Shown piece after piece: positions 51,191-59,185 of a DNA stretch of 64,000 bases. Where the stretch lies: the NCBI RefSeq assembly GCF_013410565.1, contig NZ_JACCFO010000001.1:4154001-4218000 (forward strand), given 5' to 3'. Source of the stretch: Streptomonospora nanhaiensis (GTDB lineage: Bacteria; Actinomycetota; Actinomycetes; Streptosporangiales; Streptosporangiaceae). Made by a program: the position numbers and the translations under genes. The notes beneath the pieces were generated by a model, which saw only the letters and a list, made by a program, of their open reading frames with translations, was not told the DNA's origin and ran no database searches. Position 1 is the first letter of the stretch; each line of letters starts with the position of its first letter.

Positions 51191-52606
51191 ATGGCATCCC
51201 GATCACCGCGCGCCCGCCCCGAACGGCCGGCCGCCGTTCCCATCCCCGCCCGCATCTGGTGGATGGCCGCCGTCACCGGTTCCGGGGCGTTCATGGCCAT
51301 GCTCGACTCCACGGTCGCCAACCTGGCCCTGGAGCCGGTCCGCTCGGAGTTCGGCACCACCCTCGCGCTGGTGCAGTGGGTGGCCACCGGCTACCTGGTC
51401 GCCGGAGCGGTCTCGCTTCCGGCCGCCGCCTGGCTGGGGGACCGCTTCGGCCACGGCCGGGTGTGGGCGGTGTCGCTGGCCGCCTTCACGGCCGCCTCGG
51501 CGGTGTGCGCGCTGGCGCCGGGCCCGATGGTCCTCATCGCCGCCCGCGCCGCGCAGGGCCTGGCGGCCGGGGCCATGGTGCCCGCCGGGCAGGCGGTGAT
51601 CGCCTCCGAAGCCGGGGCCGAGCGCATGGGGCGGCTGATAGGTGCGCTCGGCGTGGTGGTCAGCCTCGGCCCGGCCGTGGGGCCCGCCGTGGGGGGCCTG
51701 CTCGTGGAGGCCGTGTCGTGGCGGTGGGTGTTCGCGATCAACGTGCCGGTGGGAATCGCCGCGCTGCTGGCGGCGCGGGCCCTGGTGCCCGCCGGCCGGG
51801 CGGACCGGTCCCGCCGCCTGGACCTGCGCGGTCTGCTGCTGCTCGGTACCGGGCTGCCGCTGCTGCTCTTCGGTGCGACCGAGGTCGGCGCCGGCGGCGC
51901 GGCACCCCTTCCCCTGCTCGCCGCCGCGACGGGTGCGGTCCTCGTGGCGGTGTTCGCGGTGGCGGCGGTGCGTGCCGCGTCGTCGCCGCTGCTGGACCTG
52001 CGGCTGCTGGGCCGTCCCGCATTCGCCGCCGCGACGGCCACCGCCGCCCTCACCGGCGCGGCGATGTACGGCGGCCTGCTGCTGCTCGCGGTCTACCTGC
52101 CCGAGGCGGGGCGCGGGGGTACCGAGGCGGGGATGCTGCTGCTGGCGATGGGCCTGGGCAGCGCCGCCGCCCTGTACGCGGGTGGCGCGCTGACGGACCG
52201 GCGGGGGCCGCGCGCGGTCAGCGTCGTCGGGGCCGTGCTGCTGGCGGCCGCCACCGCCGCCGTGCTCCTGCCGGGCCCGGAGGGAGCGCTGTCCACCGCC
52301 GCGCTGGCGGTGGTGCTGGTGGTGCGAGGTGCGGGGATGGCGCTGGCGCAGATGCCGGCGGTCACCGCCGCCTACGGCGCCGTCCCGCCCGGCCGGGTGG
52401 GCGACGCCGCGACCCTGGTCAACATCTCCCAGCGCGTGGGCGGAGCCCTCGGTGCGGCGGGGGTGGTGCTGGCGGTGGTCGCGGGCGGGGGCGGCCCTCG
52501 GGGGTACGTGGTGGGTTTCACGGCGCTGACGGCGGTGGCCCTGCTGGCGGGGCTCACCGCCACCGCCCTGCGGCGCGGCGGGGCAGGCCCGTCGGAGCGG
52601 GACTGA
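51191..52606 (+). CDS. DHA2-type MFS drug exporter (EmrB/QacA-like)
   Basis: A 471-residue transporter with about 14 hydrophobic helices. Signature segments are FMAMLDSTVANLALEPVRSE (helix 1 with the conserved Asp), WVATGYLVAGAVSLPAAAWL, GDRFGHGRVW (motif A) and GPAVGPAVGGLL (motif C). It should export a hydrophobic drug or metabolite by proton antiport. ATG 51191 follows GGAAGGACCGCCCTCGCC. The upstream palindrome and TetR gene suggest substrate-induced expression. Confidence 0.88.
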   Translation: MASRSPRARPERPAAVPIPARIWWMAAVTGSGAFMAMLDSTVANLALEPVRSEFGTTLALVQWVATGYLVAGAVSLPAAAWLGDRFGHGRVWAVSLAAFTAASAVCALAPGPMVLIAARAAQGLAAGAMVPAGQAVIASEAGAERMGRLIGALGVVVSLGPAVGPAVGGLLVEAVSWRWVFAINVPVGIAALLAARALVPAGRADRSRRLDLRGLLLLGTGLPLLLFGATEVGAGGAAPLPLLAAATGAVLVAVFAVAAVRAASSPLLDLRLLGRPAFAAATATAALTGAAMYGGLLLLAVYLPEAGRGGTEAGMLLLAMGLGSAAALYAGGALTDRRGPRAVSVVGAVLLAAATAAVLLPGPEGALSTAALAVVLVVRGAGMALAQMPAVTAAYGAVPPGRVGDAATLVNISQRVGGALGAAGVVLAVVAGGGGPRGYVVGFTALTAVALLAGLTATALRRGGAGPSERD

Positions 52607-53068
52607 GGCGCTGGGCGCAGCCAAAGCGCGCGGTCCGACGGCTTCGCCCCGCCTCCAGCGGCGCAGGGCGGCGCGAACCGCCGGGGTCCCGGTGGTGCCC
52701 ACACCGCCCCGGGCCCGAAGGCCCTCCCGGGGAGTTGCCTGCTGCGCACCGCAGCCGGCGGTTCCCGCTGCGGATCACGACCGCGTGAGGGCGCGCGCCG
52801 CCGCTCACCGATGCACCGGAGCCTCGCCGCGTAGTCCGGCGTGTGCGCCGGACTGTCGCACAGTGCCCGCCCAAGCCCATCCCCGGCACGGCCGCCAACG
52901 CGTCCCCCGAAGCGCGTCCAGGCGCGGCGGGGAGCGGCCAAGGCCGTTCCAACCGACGGCCGGAACGGCTCAGCGGCCGTCCACGGCCGCCCCGGGGTCG
53001 CAGGTACCCGCCCCGATGGTGGAGCCTGCTGCACTGTCACCGGCGGCGCGGACCGCGATAATGCGGAC
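52607..53068. other. Intergenic region, no gene seen
   Basis: 462 G+C-rich bases with no convincing ribosome site, coding bias or strong hairpin. It should contain the promoter of the following kinase gene. A less G+C-rich point lies at 53054-53066 (GCGATAATGCGGA). Confidence 0.4.
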
Positions 53069-54325
53069 ATGTCCCCGTTCCCCCGCCTCACCGCGCGCGC
53101 CGAAAAGGGCATGCGGGCGGCGCTCTATCTCAGCATCGGCCTGGGCACCGCGCTCGTGTCGATGGTGGTCCTGTCGACGCTCATGGTGTCGGTGGCGCTC
53201 ATCGGGGCGGCCGGCGCGGGACTCGTCGTGCTGCCGGTGAACCTGGCCCTGGTGCGCAGGTGGGCCGACCAGGAGCGCCGCCGGACCGGCGGCTTCCTGG
53301 GCCGTGCGATCCCGGCCCGCTACCGGCCCCTGCCCTCCGGGTTCGGCGAGCGGCTGCGCGCCACGCTCCTGGACCCGGTCACCCTGCGGGAGCTGGCCTG
53401 GCTGGGCTGGCACATCGTCATGGGTGTTCTGCTGGGGCTCTTCGGCATGGTGGCGCTGGTCGGCGTGCCCAGCACGCTGCTGCAGACGGCACTGTGGTGG
53501 ATGGCGCCCGACGGGGAGCCGGCGACCCTGGCGCTGCGGTCGGTCACCGACTGGCCGACCGCGCTGCTCTACGGCGCCGTCCAGTTCGTCGTCCTGGCGG
53601 CGCTGCTGCTGTGGGGCGTGGCGCCGCTGGCTCGGCTGCACGCGACCGTCGCCGCCGCCCTGCTGGGCCGCTCGCGCGCGGCCCAGTTGGCCGAGCGGGT
53701 GGAGACGCTGAGCCACACCCGCGCCGGGGCGCTGGACGCCCACGCCGCCGAGTTGCGGCGCATCGAGCGGGACCTGCACGACGGCACCCAGGCGCGGCTG
53801 GTGGCGCTGGCGATGCGGCTGGGTCTGGCGCGGAGCCGGATGGGCGAGGACCCGGAGCAGGCGGCGCGGCTGCTGGCCGAGGCGCAGTCGGGCGCCGAGG
53901 AGGCGATGACGGAGCTGCGGCAGGTCATCCGCACGATCTATCCGCCGGTCCTGTCGGACCGGGGGCTGGTGGGCGCGGTGGAGGCGCTGGCGGCGCGCAG
54001 CGTGGTCCCGGCGACGGTGTCGGTGGACGACCTGGGCGCGGTGCCGGCGTCGGTGGAGGCCACCGCCTACCACCTGGTGGCTGAGGCGCTGACCAACGTG
54101 GCCAAGCACGCGGAGGCGTCGCGGGCGGAGATCAGCCTCTCGCGGATCGGGGGGTGGCTGCGGATCGCGGTCACCGACGACGGGCGCGGCGGGGTCGCGG
54201 AGGACGGCGGCACCGGTGTGGGCGGGATGCGGCGCCGGGTGGCGGCGCTGGACGGGGAGTTCACCGTGGTCAGCCCGGTTGGGGGACCGACGAGAGTGGA
54301 GGCGTTGCTGCCATGCGGGTCGTGA
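53069..54325 (+). CDS. Sensor histidine kinase (HisKA_3 type)
   Basis: A 418-residue kinase with an N-terminal membrane part of four helices (residues 15-60, 110-140, 165-190) arranged like the DUF1707/sensor-domain type. The dimerisation helix is ELRRIERDLHDGTQARLVAL (His near 236). The ATPase domain has AEALTNVAKHAEAS (about 338) and DDGRGG with GVGGMRRRV. The ATG at 53069 is in a purine-rich context. Its stop overlaps the next gene by 13 bases, so kinase and regulator are co-translated. Confidence 0.88.
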   Translation: MSPFPRLTARAEKGMRAALYLSIGLGTALVSMVVLSTLMVSVALIGAAGAGLVVLPVNLALVRRWADQERRRTGGFLGRAIPARYRPLPSGFGERLRATLLDPVTLRELAWLGWHIVMGVLLGLFGMVALVGVPSTLLQTALWWMAPDGEPATLALRSVTDWPTALLYGAVQFVVLAALLLWGVAPLARLHATVAAALLGRSRAAQLAERVETLSHTRAGALDAHAAELRRIERDLHDGTQARLVALAMRLGLARSRMGEDPEQAARLLAEAQSGAEEAMTELRQVIRTIYPPVLSDRGLVGAVEALAARSVVPATVSVDDLGAVPASVEATAYHLVAEALTNVAKHAEASRAEISLSRIGGWLRIAVTDDGRGGVAEDGGTGVGGMRRRVAALDGEFTVVSPVGGPTRVEALLPCGS

Positions 54326-54951
54326 TCGTGGAGGACAGCGCGGTACTGGCCGAAGGGCTGAACCTGCTGCTGAGTACGTCGGGCTTCGAGGTGGTGGCGA
54401 CGGTGGACGAGGCCGCGCCGTTCCTGAAGATCGTGGAGGAGGGCGGCACGGACGCGGCGGTGGTGGACGTCCGGCTGCCGCCGACGTTCCGCGACGAGGG
54501 CGTGCAGGCGGCCCTGGCGGCCCGGCGGCTGGTGCCGGGGCTGCCGGTGCTGGTGTTCTCGCAGTACGTGGAGCAGGTCTACGCGCGGGAACTGCTGTCG
54601 GACGGCCGGGGCGGGGTGGGCTACCTGCTGAAGGACCGGGTGAGCCGGGTCGGGGACTTCATCGACGCGCTGAAGCGGGTGGCGGCCGGAGGCACGGCGA
54701 TCGACCCGGACGTGATCGGACAGCTGCTCGTGCGGCGCGACAGCCCCCTGACAAGGCTGACGGCCCGCGAGCGCGAGGTCCTGGAACATATGGCGCAGGG
54801 GCTGAGCAACGCCGAGATCGCCGAAAAGCTGGTGGTAACGGAGCGGGCGGTGCACAAGCACATCGGCAACATCTTCGCCAAGCTGGACTTGGACCCGGGA
54901 GACTCGGGTCACCGCAGGGTGCGTGCAGTGCTGACGTACTTGGACGCGTAG
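54313..54951 (+). CDS. LuxR/NarL-family response regulator
   Basis: A 212-residue regulator. The receiver has the acidic VIVEDSAVLAEGL, phosphoacceptor Asp in AAVVDVRLPPTF, and Lys in GYLLKDRVSRV. The DNA-binding domain is LTAREREVLEHMAQGLSNAE with KLVVTERAVHKHIGNIFAKL. It belongs to the branch with VRLPPTFRDEG. It ends 35 bases before the CRISPR array, which is transcribed towards it. Confidence 0.92.
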   Translation: MRVVIVEDSAVLAEGLNLLLSTSGFEVVATVDEAAPFLKIVEEGGTDAAVVDVRLPPTFRDEGVQAALAARRLVPGLPVLVFSQYVEQVYARELLSDGRGGVGYLLKDRVSRVGDFIDALKRVAAGGTAIDPDVIGQLLVRRDSPLTRLTAREREVLEHMAQGLSNAEIAEKLVVTERAVHKHIGNIFAKLDLDPGDSGHRRVRAVLTYLDA

Positions 54952-55136
54952 CGAGTCCCCGCGCGGTCGGTGCGGGATCCAGGGGCAACCCATCCCCGCG
55001 CTTGCGGGGAACACGAGCAAAAGTTCACGCACGACGGCAATCCCGTGGGGCCATCCCCGCGCTTGCGGGGAACACAGGCCGCCGCGCATGTCCCGGCCGA
55101 TCGCGGACGGGCCATCCCCGCGCTTGCGGGGAACAC

Positions 55137-55169
55137 AAAAAGCGCCCTCCGGCGGGTGCCGGAGGGCGC
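55137..55169 (-). terminator. Spacer with the form of an intrinsic terminator (internal copy)
   Basis: Read on the minus strand the spacer is GCGCCCTCCGGC, ACCC, GCCGGAGGGCGC, TTTTT: a perfect 12-bp stem, four-base loop and five Ts. It is identical to the leader-proximal spacer. Confidence 0.7.
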
Positions 55170-55380
55170 GGGCCATCCCCGCGCTTGCGGGGAACACCTG
55201 GGCCTGGTGGCGGTCGCCATGGTGCTGATGGGGCCATCCCCGCGCTTGCGGGGAACACAGCACGCAGTGAGGCGGGCGTGAAGGCTCCCGCGGGCCATCC
55301 CCGCGCTTGCGGGGAACACGCGAAGGCGGCCTTGAGGAGCATGTCCAGCCGGGGGCCATCCCCGCGCTTGCGGGGAACAC

Positions 55381-55413
55381 AAAAAGCGCCCTCCGGCGGG
55401 TGCCGGAGGGCGC
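55381..55413 (-). terminator. Leader-proximal spacer with the form of an intrinsic terminator
   Basis: The first spacer after the leader repeat has the same stem, loop and T5 as 55137-55169. In the transcription direction it comes about 50 bases after the presumed transcript start and could stop the pre-crRNA before the other six spacers are copied. Confidence 0.7.
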
Positions 55414-55470
55414 GGGCCATCCCCGCGCTTGCGGGGAACACCCCTTCGGGACCTGGGGGAATGCGGGGGC

Positions 55471-55499
55471 GTTATCGATCTGAGACTGAATCCGTCGAA
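55471..55499 (-). promoter_or_regulatory. Candidate CRISPR leader promoter
   Basis: On the minus strand TTCGAC and GATAAC are separated by exactly 17 bases in an AT-richer leader. A start about seven bases after the -10 would lie about 23 bases before the first repeat. The hexamers are imperfect. Confidence 0.4.
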
Positions 55500-55581
55500 G
55501 TTTGGGGCATTGGCGGCCAAATCCTGTCCTCTTCTCCGCCGTCCTCGTCACCGTACCTCGGGCCAACGACGTCCGCCCGGC

Positions 55582-56649
55582 CTACTCCTCACTCGCGTCG
55601 GGGACGCGGCGGAAGTACTGGCGGTTGCGGTCGTCGCGCACGACCACGCCCAGGGTGCTGAGTTCTTCGCGCAGGTCCTCCGCGTCCGATGACTGGTCCT
55701 TCTCCAGGGCCTTGGCGCGCGCCGCGAGCAAGGCGTGGGCGCCCGCCGGTAGTTCCGGCAGGCCCGGGACCCAGCGGCGGAAATCCCCCGCGTGGGGATC
55801 GCCGTCGCCCCGCCAGGGGTAGCCGTGGGCGCGGAACGCCTGTGCCAGGCGGTGGGGCTTGAGGTCGACCACGCCGCTCGCCAGTTCCCCGCCGCGCGGG
55901 TCCAGCAGCACCAGGCGCTTGCCGTCCTTGAACACCGCGCTGACCCGCTCACGCGGCGCCGTGCGGGTCCGGCCGTTGGCCGTCACCGTCACCTCCTCGT
56001 CGGTGACCGCGACCGTCCCCGCCTCGTGCTCGCCGATCATCGCCAGCACCAGGCCCGCGATCACGCCCACCACCGTGCCGCCGATCGTGGCAGGGGTGTC
56101 GGGGATCGAGGTGACGAGCCGCATCGGGCCCTCGAACGGGAACCACGGCAGGGACAGCGCCCAGTCGGACAGCGGTTTGAGCAGCGCACCGAGCGCCCCT
56201 CCCACCACCGGCAGCAGGCCCCACATCAGCAGCCGGTCGCCGACGGACGGGCTGACCACCGTGGCGCCCGGCGCCGACGACGCTCGCGGACTCATCTCCC
56301 TCACCCCTTCCTCCGTTCGCCTCACGGCGCTCCTCGCACCTGCCGCGCCCGCAGTGCCACTCGAATCCACCACGCCTTCCGCCCCCGCCCCTCCGTCCGT
56401 CCCGCCGGGCCGCGCCGCGTGCCCGGCCTCCGCCTCGCGCGCGGCCGCTCGCAGCCGGCCGGCGGCCACGACGACGGCGGCGCCGACGATGGCCACCGAC
56501 GCGTTGGCGAAGACCTCGTACCCGGCGAGCAGCGGCACCCGGTTGAGCAGGAGGACGCCCTCCCACGCGCGCGGACCGAGGTGGTCGACCAGCCCGCCCA
56601 CACCGACCAGGCAGACGGCCAGCCCCAGCACCTGCACGACTCGTGCCAT
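55582..56649 (-). CDS. YqeB-like membrane protein with N-terminal membrane extension
   Basis: A single frame of 355 residues. The first 70 residues (MARVVQVLGLAVCLVGVGGL, then VFANASVAIVGAAVVVAAG) make two or three helices, then a Gly/Ala-rich linker. From residue about 119 (MSPRASSAPGATVV) a YqeB-family protein begins: helices MWGLLPVVGGALGALLKPL and ATIGGTVVGVIAGLVLAMIG, a beta domain (VTVTANGRTRTAPRERVSAVF) and a C-terminal helical part. An internal ATG at 56295 could start the YqeB part alone. It may be a fusion of two genes or one gene with a long N-terminus. Function is unknown. Confidence 0.7.
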   Translation of the reverse strand: MARVVQVLGLAVCLVGVGGLVDHLGPRAWEGVLLLNRVPLLAGYEVFANASVAIVGAAVVVAAGRLRAAAREAEAGHAARPGGTDGGAGAEGVVDSSGTAGAAGARSAVRRTEEGVREMSPRASSAPGATVVSPSVGDRLLMWGLLPVVGGALGALLKPLSDWALSLPWFPFEGPMRLVTSIPDTPATIGGTVVGVIAGLVLAMIGEHEAGTVAVTDEEVTVTANGRTRTAPRERVSAVFKDGKRLVLLDPRGGELASGVVDLKPHRLAQAFRAHGYPWRGDGDPHAGDFRRWVPGLPELPAGAHALLAARAKALEKDQSSDAEDLREELSTLGVVVRDDRNRQYFRRVPDASEE

Positions 56650-56828
56650 GCACCCGACGCTAGCCCGCGCCGCGCCCCCGCCGCATCGGCCGCCGGTATC
56701 GACCCGCGCGACCACGGCATCGGCCTGCGCCCCGGCCGTGCGACCAAGGTCGGACACGGCCGCGACTTTGGTCGCCGATCCCGCCGGGAGGCGCCGCCGA
56801 CGGTCGCGCGGCGAGTAGGTTCGCAGGC

Positions 56829-58166
56829 ATGGACGGCCCCGCGCCCCCTTCCCAGCCCGCCCCGGCCCGGCCCGGCGGCGGCCCGCCCGCACCCGGCGCC
56901 ACGGCACCCGGCGCCACCGCGCGCGCCCACCGGCGGCGCGGCCTGCGCGAGTGGGTCGTGGACATCGGCCTGTTCACGGTCGCCGTGCTCTACGGGCTGG
57001 CCTGGGCGATCGCCCTGGAGGAGGACCCCGAGGTCTCCGACGTCGCGCTGATCCGCGAGCAGACCGCGTGCGTCCTCGCCTGCGCCGCGCTGTGGCTGCG
57101 CCGCCGCTGGCCGGTGGGCCTGGCGCTGGGCCTCATCCCGCTGTCGTCCTACGCGACGCTCGCCGACGGCGCCCAGTTCGTCGCGCTGTTCACGGTCGCG
57201 GTGCACCGGCCCGCCAAGGTCGCGGCGCCCGTGGGGACGGCGGTCGTCGTCGCCCAGGCGCTGTACTTCGGGCTGTACCTGCTGCTCGCCGGAAATCCGG
57301 ACGCGCCCGACGACGACATGCTGTGGATCGTCGGCTTCACCGCCATCACGGTGCTGGCGGTGCTGGGCTGGGGGATGATGGTCCGCCACCGGCGGCAACT
57401 GGTGGTGTCGCTGCGCGAGCGGGCGGTGCGCGCCGAGGCCGAGGCGCAGCTGCGGGCCGAGCAGGCGCAGATGCGGGCGCGCGAGCAGATCGCCCGCGAG
57501 ATGCACGACGTGCTGGGGCACCGGCTGTCGCTGCTGAGCGTGCAAGCGGGCGCGCTGGAGTACCGCCCCGACGCGCCCCCCGAGGAGGTCGCGCGTGCGG
57601 CGGCGGTGATCCGGGGCAGCGCCCACCAGGCGCTGCAGGACCTGCGGGAGGTCATCGGTGTGCTGCGGGCGCCGGTGGGTGAGCTGCCGCAGCCGACGCT
57701 GGCCGACGTGCGGAGCCTGGTGGCGGAGTCGGTGGAGGCGGGCACCCCGGTGACGCTGGAGGAGGCGGTGGCGGGGCGCGCGCCCGACACGGTGGGGCGC
57801 ACGGCCTACCGGATCGTGCAGGAGGGGCTGACCAACGCCCGCAGGCACGCGCCGGGCGCCGCGGTGCGGGTGGTGCTGCGCGGCGCGGCCGGCGACGGCC
57901 TGGAGGTGGAGGTGCGCAACGGCGCGGCGCCGGCGCACGGCCCAGGCCGTCCGGGGTCCTCGGCGCCGTCCCCGGACCCGGTTGCGGCCCCCGCCCCGAC
58001 TGCGGGCGGCGGTGTCGGCGCCGGTGCCGGAGTCGGCGCCCCCGGCGGGGGCCAGGGCCTCATCGGGCTGGCCGAGCGGGTGTCGCTGGCGGGCGGGCGC
58101 CTGACCCACGGGCCTGACGGCGAGGGCGGGTTTCGCCTGGCGGCCTGGCTACCCTGGCCCGTATGA
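56829..58166 (+). CDS. Sensor histidine kinase (HisKA_3 type)
   Basis: A 445-residue kinase. After a Pro/Ala-rich N-terminus come about five membrane helices (residues 40-190), a helical linker REQIAREMHDVLGHRLSLLS (His near 226) and an ATPase domain with VQEGLTNARRHAPG (about 330). A Gly/Pro/Ala-rich insert of roughly 40 residues separates the N box from the final GQGLIGLAERV glycine box. It ends in an ATGA overlap with its response regulator gene. Confidence 0.9.
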   Translation: MDGPAPPSQPAPARPGGGPPAPGATAPGATARAHRRRGLREWVVDIGLFTVAVLYGLAWAIALEEDPEVSDVALIREQTACVLACAALWLRRRWPVGLALGLIPLSSYATLADGAQFVALFTVAVHRPAKVAAPVGTAVVVAQALYFGLYLLLAGNPDAPDDDMLWIVGFTAITVLAVLGWGMMVRHRRQLVVSLRERAVRAEAEAQLRAEQAQMRAREQIAREMHDVLGHRLSLLSVQAGALEYRPDAPPEEVARAAAVIRGSAHQALQDLREVIGVLRAPVGELPQPTLADVRSLVAESVEAGTPVTLEEAVAGRAPDTVGRTAYRIVQEGLTNARRHAPGAAVRVVLRGAAGDGLEVEVRNGAAPAHGPGRPGSSAPSPDPVAAPAPTAGGGVGAGAGVGAPGGGQGLIGLAERVSLAGGRLTHGPDGEGGFRLAAWLPWPV

Positions 58167-58879
58167 CCGCCTCCGACTCCGGGCAGCCCGCGGCGCGGCC
58201 CGCCGAGCCCATCCGTGTCGCCATCGTGGACGACGATCCGCTGCTGCGCGCCGGGCTGGCGATGATGCTGGGCGGTGCGCCGGACCTGGCAGTGGTGGGT
58301 GAGGCGGGCGACGGCTCGGAGGTGCCCGCGCTGGTGGAGCGGCACCGGCCCGACGTGGTGCTGATGGACATCCGGATGCCGGTGGTGGACGGGCTGTCGG
58401 CCACGGAGGCGCTGCGGGCGCGGGGCCGGGCGCCCGAGGTGGTCGTGCTGACGACGTTCGACGCCGACGAGCACGTGCTGCGCGCGCTGCGCGCCGGTGC
58501 GGCGGGGTTCGTGCTGAAGGACACCCCGCCGGCGGAGATCGTGGAGGCGGTGCGGCGGGTCGCGCGGGGCGAGCCGGTGCTGTCGCCGCCGGTGATCCGC
58601 CGCCTGATCGCCCGCGCGGCGGGTCCGGGTGCGGAGGAGGACCGCCGCCGCGCGCGGGCGCGGGAGCGGCTGGAGCGGTTGAACGACCGCGAACGCGAGG
58701 TGGCGGTGGCGGTGGGCGCGGGGGCGTCCAACGCGGAGATCAGCGCGTCGCTGCACGTGAGCGTGCCGACGGTGAAGACCCACGTGTCTCGGATCCTGGC
58801 CAAGCTGGGGCTGTCGAACCGGGTGCAGGTCGCGCTGCTCGTGCATGACGCGGGCTGGGCGGAGGACGCCGAACCCTAG
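58163..58879 (+). CDS. LuxR/NarL-family response regulator
   Basis: A 238-residue regulator. The receiver shows VAIVDDDPLLRAGLAMML, phosphoacceptor Asp in VVLMDIRMPVVDG, VVLTTFDADEHVL and FVLKDTPPAEIV. The DNA-binding domain is LNDREREVAVAVGAGASNAE with LHVSVPTVKTHVSRILAKLG. Its first four codons overlap the kinase stop, so it is co-translated with the cognate kinase. Confidence 0.93.
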   Translation: MTASDSGQPAARPAEPIRVAIVDDDPLLRAGLAMMLGGAPDLAVVGEAGDGSEVPALVERHRPDVVLMDIRMPVVDGLSATEALRARGRAPEVVVLTTFDADEHVLRALRAGAAGFVLKDTPPAEIVEAVRRVARGEPVLSPPVIRRLIARAAGPGAEEDRRRARARERLERLNDREREVAVAVGAGASNAEISASLHVSVPTVKTHVSRILAKLGLSNRVQVALLVHDAGWAEDAEP

Positions 58880-59185
58880 CCGAGGACGGCCGGGCGGCCG
58901 GCCGGGAACGCTCGTGCCCCACCGGCGGGCACCACCGGCAAAGCGTGATGGGGGCGGGAGCCGGAAGAGGACCCGGGGGCCCGACCGCTGCGGCGGCGCC
59001 CCCATGGGCCGCCGCACCTGCCCGCACCTGTCCCCTGCCCCTCCCTCCCCGGCCGTCCGACTGGCCCGCTCCCTCCGGGCCGCCCGGTCTCCCGGCCGCC
59101 CGGTCTGCCCGGTGGGCCGCCCGGTCTCCCGGCCGCCCCGTGGCCCCTCCGGTGGCCCCCCGGTAGCCCCCGGTGGCCCCTCCTG
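58880..59185. other. Convergent intergenic region with imperfect direct repeats
   Basis: No gene. From 59080 to 59185 the sequence is built of repeated GGCCGCCCGGTCTCCC and GTGGCCCC-like units, a low-complexity stretch that may fold into terminators for the two converging operons. Confidence 0.5.

Larger units (their letters stand above)
54987..55441 (-). CRISPR. CRISPR array, type I-E-like repeat, 8 repeats and 7 spacers
   Basis: Eight 28-base repeats recur every 61 bases with 33-base spacers. On the plus strand each repeat ends CCCCGCGCTTGCGGGGAACAC. In the usual type I-E orientation (GTGTTCCCCGC...GCGGGGAT) the array reads on the minus strand. The repeat at 54987-55014 differs in its first three bases (AAC in place of GGG), as expected for the distal end, so the leader lies at the 55442 side. 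Spacers 55137-55169 and 55381-55413 are identical. No cas gene is within this window. Confidence 0.97.

Noticed and set aside
54216-55661. Plus-strand frame running through the response regulator and the CRISPR array
   Set aside because: Part of it repeats PSPRLRGT-type segments that are simply the translated CRISPR repeat.
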